Source of the DNA: Bernardetia sp. MNP-M8
Lineage (GTDB): Bacteria; Bacteroidota; Bacteroidia; Cytophagales; Bernardetiaceae
Assembly (NCBI RefSeq): GCF_037126285.1
Contig: NZ_CP147012.1
Coordinates: 3,990,676 to 4,054,675, forward strand
Direction of reading: 5' to 3'
Length of the DNA stretch: 64,000 nucleotides
How positions within the stretch are numbered: position 1 is the stretch's first letter; each line of letters opens with the position of its first letter. The position numbers were made by a program, and so were the translations under genes. Positions 61,668 through 64,000 of this stretch are shown piece after piece. A model generated the notes under the pieces. That model saw nothing but the letters and a program-made list of their open reading frames with translations, did not search any database and was not told where the DNA came from.

Positions 61668-63068
61668 TTACTTCAAAGAACCTGTCATTTCAGCAGGAAC
61701 AACCCACTTATCAAATTCTTCTGAAGTTAAATATTCTAATTCGACAGCAGCCTGACGAAGAGTTTTGTTTTCTTGATGCGCTTTTTTAGCAATTTTGGCA
61801 GATTTTTCGTAACCAATATGCGTATTGAGAGCAGTAACAAGCATTAATGAATTTTCTAAATGTTGTTGAATAATTTCATTGTTTGGCTTGATACCAGCAG
61901 CACAATTATCTGTGAAAGAAACACAAGCATCACCAATCAAACGAGCAGATTGAAGTACATTTGCAGCAATCAGAGGTTTAAAGACATTGAGTTCGAAGTG
62001 TCCGTTTGAACCACCCACCGAAACGGCAACGTCATTTCCCATTACTTGAGCGCAAACCATTGTCAATGCTTCTGGCTGTGTAGGATTTACTTTCCCAGGC
62101 ATAATAGAAGAGCCTGGTTCGTTGTCTGGAATAATAATTTCTCCAATTCCACAACGAGGTCCCGAACTGAGCATACGAATATCATTTGCAATTTTCATAA
62201 GCGAAACAGCAGTGCGTTTCAATGCTCCTGAAAGCTCCACCATTGCATCGTGAGCAGCTAATGCCTCAAATTTATTTGGTGCTGTTACGAAAGGCAAACC
62301 TGTAAGATTTGCAATTTTTTGAGCCACCAAAACATCATATCCTTTTGGTGTATTTAGTCCAGTTCCTACGGCAGTTCCTCCTAAAGCTAATTCTTTTACC
62401 ATTTCTAGCGCATTTTTGATGCAACGCAAAGAATTATTTAACTGCTGAACATAGCCAGAAAATTCTTGTCCTAATGTAAGTGGAGTAGCATCCATAAAGT
62501 GAGTACGACCTGTTTTTACGATGTCTTTAAACTCTTCTACTTTGCTTTGAAGTGCATCACGTAATTTCTCAATTCCTTTAATGGTATTTTCTGTTACCAA
62601 TTTATAGGCTGCAATGTGCATTGCTGTAGGAAAAGTGTCGTTTGAAGACTGTGATTTGTTTACATCATCATTTGGATGCAATGCTTTTTTCTCATCTGTC
62701 AGTGTACCACCCTGTAAAACATGTCCACGATAAGCAACTACTTCGTTTACGTTCATATTTGACTGCGTTCCTGAACCTGTTTGCCAAATTACTAAAGGAA
62801 ATTCTTTATCTAATTTTCCTTCCAAAATTTCATCACAGGCTTTTCCGATAAGGTCACTTTTTTCTTTCGCCAAAACACCTAGTTCTGTGTTGGCTTGTGC
62901 AGCAGCTTTTTTGAGATATGCAAAGGCATAAATAATTTCTTTTGGCATAGAAGCTTCATCACCTATTTTGAAATTGTTACGACTACGCTCTGTTTGTGCA
63001 CCCCAGTATTTGTCGGCAGGAACTTTTACCTCCCCCATTGTATCACGCTCAATACGAAAATCTGACAT
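61668..63068 (-). CDS. fumC: Fumarate hydratase class II
   Basis: Converts fumarate and malate in the citric-acid cycle. The start was placed at [17 protein letters not shown] (63068), where the family begins, not at the TTG/ATG further upstream. It is 466 residues. The signature [13 protein letters not shown] at about residue 315 is complete. Other blocks are [47 protein letters not shown] and [20 protein letters not shown] with the catalytic His. It is a single-gene unit. A dispersed hairpin sits in its leader. Confidence 0.97.
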   Translation of the reverse strand: MSDFRIERDTMGEVKVPADKYWGAQTERSRNNFKIGDEASMPKEIIYAFAYLKKAAAQANTELGVLAKEKSDLIGKACDEILEGKLDKEFPLVIWQTGSGTQSNMNVNEVVAYRGHVLQGGTLTDEKKALHPNDDVNKSQSSNDTFPTAMHIAAYKLVTENTIKGIEKLRDALQSKVEEFKDIVKTGRTHFMDATPLTLGQEFSGYVQQLNNSLRCIKNALEMVKELALGGTAVGTGLNTPKGYDVLVAQKIANLTGLPFVTAPNKFEALAAHDAMVELSGALKRTAVSLMKIANDIRMLSSGPRCGIGEIIIPDNEPGSSIMPGKVNPTQPEALTMVCAQVMGNDVAVSVGGSNGHFELNVFKPLIAANVLQSARLIGDACVSFTDNCAAGIKPNNEIIQQHLENSLMLVTALNTHIGYEKSAKIAKKAHQENKTLRQAAVELEYLTSEEFDKWVVPAEMTGSLK

Positions 63069-63086
63069 ATATTTTTTTATTATTAA

Positions 63087-63113
63087 GTCGTCGGTGAGCA
63101 CACCGACAACGGC
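63087..63113. repeat. 27-bp dispersed hairpin element, copy 4
   Basis: GTCGTCGGTG pairs with CACCGAC...AACGGC around AGCA. Compared with copy 1 (GTTGGTG/CACCAAC), a T-A pair is replaced by a C-G pair, that is, the stem is kept by paired change. Confidence 0.75.
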
Positions 63114-63197
63114 AAGTGAAGAATTAAAATGATAGTAAAATTACTCACTTTGTTTTGGCATTGCAAATTTTGAGATTCGTTTTGAACAGATTTGAAA

Positions 63198-63791
63198 TTA
63201 ATCTTCTATAAAAGGCTCTTCATATTGGTAGCAAACTATATTTCCTAACTTATGATTGATTTCAATTCCGATAGATTTAGCGATACGAATAATATTGGAT
63301 AATTGTTCACGTTTTATTATATTTTCTTCTTCCAATGGAATACCTTCTTCAAATACTGTTGTTTCAGAACTTGTTCCGTCAAGCTCTATAGCTTCATATT
63401 TACGCCTAAGTTTTCCATTTTTATAATAGACAAAATCAAATGAGTAATCAGAGTCTCCCCATGAGGCATGAAGTAAATCATACTTTTTCCCTAGTTGTTT
63501 TAGTATCTCTGTTATACCAGTACATTTCCATAGGTTATAATACCAATTATCCATAATGTGAACCCATTCTTTGTCCCTCGTTATGCGAAGATAACACTCT
63601 GTTTCTTTTTCAAAATCTCTTTTTTCAATGTTTTTAAGCTCCAATAATTTTAGAATTTCTATATCTGATAAATGATTTAGACCTTTTATAAAAATAAAAA
63701 ATGGACTGTGAAAACTACCTGTGTATTTATCTATCATTTTAGTATAATTTATTTGATGCAAATTTCGAAAGTGTTCAATGGAACAAATCAT
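63198..63791 (-). CDS. Hypothetical protein
   Basis: This 197-residue soluble protein is not recognised. Aromatic and acidic residues are frequent (WVHIMDNWYYNLW, WGDSDYSFDFVYYKNGKL). The composition and mixed alpha/beta look are reminiscent of small immunity or SMI1-like proteins, but I cannot name a family. An alternative start at MIDKYTG (19 residues in) is possible. It lies between fumC and a gene cut by the window edge, on the minus strand, with no partner. Confidence 0.55.
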   Translation of the reverse strand: MICSIEHFRNLHQINYTKMIDKYTGSFHSPFFIFIKGLNHLSDIEILKLLELKNIEKRDFEKETECYLRITRDKEWVHIMDNWYYNLWKCTGITEILKQLGKKYDLLHASWGDSDYSFDFVYYKNGKLRRKYEAIELDGTSSETTVFEEGIPLEEENIIKREQLSNIIRIAKSIGIEINHKLGNIVCYQYEEPFIED

Positions 63792-63842
63792 ATCTAAAAA
63801 ATAGCTAAATCTAGTACAATCAGACTAATAATTTATGTATTT

Positions 63843-63874
63843 TTTATATAGTCCTCAAAAAATACGTATTTTTG
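63843..63874 (+). promoter_or_regulatory. Promoter of the last, partial gene
   Basis: TTTA (63843-63846), a 20-base spacer, then TATTTTTG (63867-63874), an exact -7 box. The leader would be about 25-30 bases. Confidence 0.5.
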
Positions 63875-63905
63875 TGATTCATTTCCGATTATTATTTATC
63901 AAATA

Positions 63906-64000
63906 ATGGTCTTATCTAACATTCAATCACTAATCACTAACAAGACTTTGAATCAGAAAAAAACATTTTGGCAATGGTTTACGCATCATTATTTGATGGT
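63906..64000 (+). CDS. Start of an unidentified gene (cut by window edge)
   Basis: From ATG 63906 the frame MVLSNIQSLITNKTLNQKKT is open to the window end (31 codons). It is too short to assign. A good promoter lies 32 bases upstream, which supports a real gene. Confidence 0.5.
   Translation, partial: MVLSNIQSLITNKTLNQKKTFWQWFTHHYLM

Noticed and set aside
1-64000. CRISPR array, tRNA or rRNA genes
   Set aside because: No regularly spaced direct repeats with unique spacers, and no cloverleaf or rRNA-like GC-rich segments, were seen while reading both strands.

Overview
This 64 kb window comes from an AT-rich member of the Bacteroidota, most likely a marine or brackish Cytophagales of the Bernardetia/Flexibacter/Microscilla type. 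The evidence is a type III glutamine synthetase, S46 dipeptidyl-peptidase, DUF5723-like and PorT-like outer-membrane proteins, a Bacteroidota-type TssD (T6SS subtype iii tube protein), promoters of the TTTG-N19-TAnnTTTG kind, and start codons that rarely have a Shine-Dalgarno sequence. No rRNA, tRNA or CRISPR array was seen. Species is an inference.

Layout. 1-8.4 kb: an amidase tail, a CYTH phosphatase, an ECF sigma factor overlapping an anti-sigma-like/outer-membrane-barrel fusion, PlsC, 3-hydroxybutyrate dehydrogenase, a HEAT/zinc-knuckle protein and a glycosyltransferase. 8.4-9.6 kb: a non-coding AT-rich gap. 9.6-12.5 kb: gcvP. 12.6-16.1 kb: an AT-rich, probably acquired block made of a helical-repeat protein, a PD-(D/E)XK nuclease-like protein and a decapitated AAA ATPase, which looks like a defence-type module. 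16.1-21.1 kb: CDF transporter, PrcB-like lipoprotein, heptose-7-P kinase, GAF histidine kinase. 21.2-23.8 kb: a STAND NTPase with seven 48-residue repeats, bounded by related inverted repeats. 24-35 kb: lepA, a RING-like/RDD protein, a subtilase, an archaemetzincin lipoprotein, a GH73 glucosaminidase, a TPR protein and a double-ABC peptide-transport ATPase.

35.1-44.3 kb is the most interesting part. A TssD/Hcp protein with a C-terminal extension is followed by a 705-residue zincin (HExxHxxGxxH plus a Met-turn), then by an array of paralogous lipoproteins that are probably immunity proteins. Almost every lipoprotein gene is preceded by a short orphan copy of the effector's 3' end (Met-turn plus the FYKWxW tail). 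One lipoprotein gene is split by a DDE-transposase insertion sequence, and two copies share a 119-bp perfect repeat. The array ends in a lipoprotein of another family (YwqK/MORN-like), again behind an orphan effector tail. The locus reads as a T6SS effector-immunity cassette that has grown by repeated tail-plus-immunity acquisition.

44.5-64 kb: MacB-like permease, S46 peptidase, DUF5723-like protein, anmK, parE, enoyl-CoA hydratase, a carotenoid oxygenase between two matching hairpins, type III glutamine synthetase, two further RING-like membrane proteins, fumC, a hypothetical gene and the start of a gene cut by the window edge. Small dispersed palindromes of at least three families sit in the intergenic gaps.
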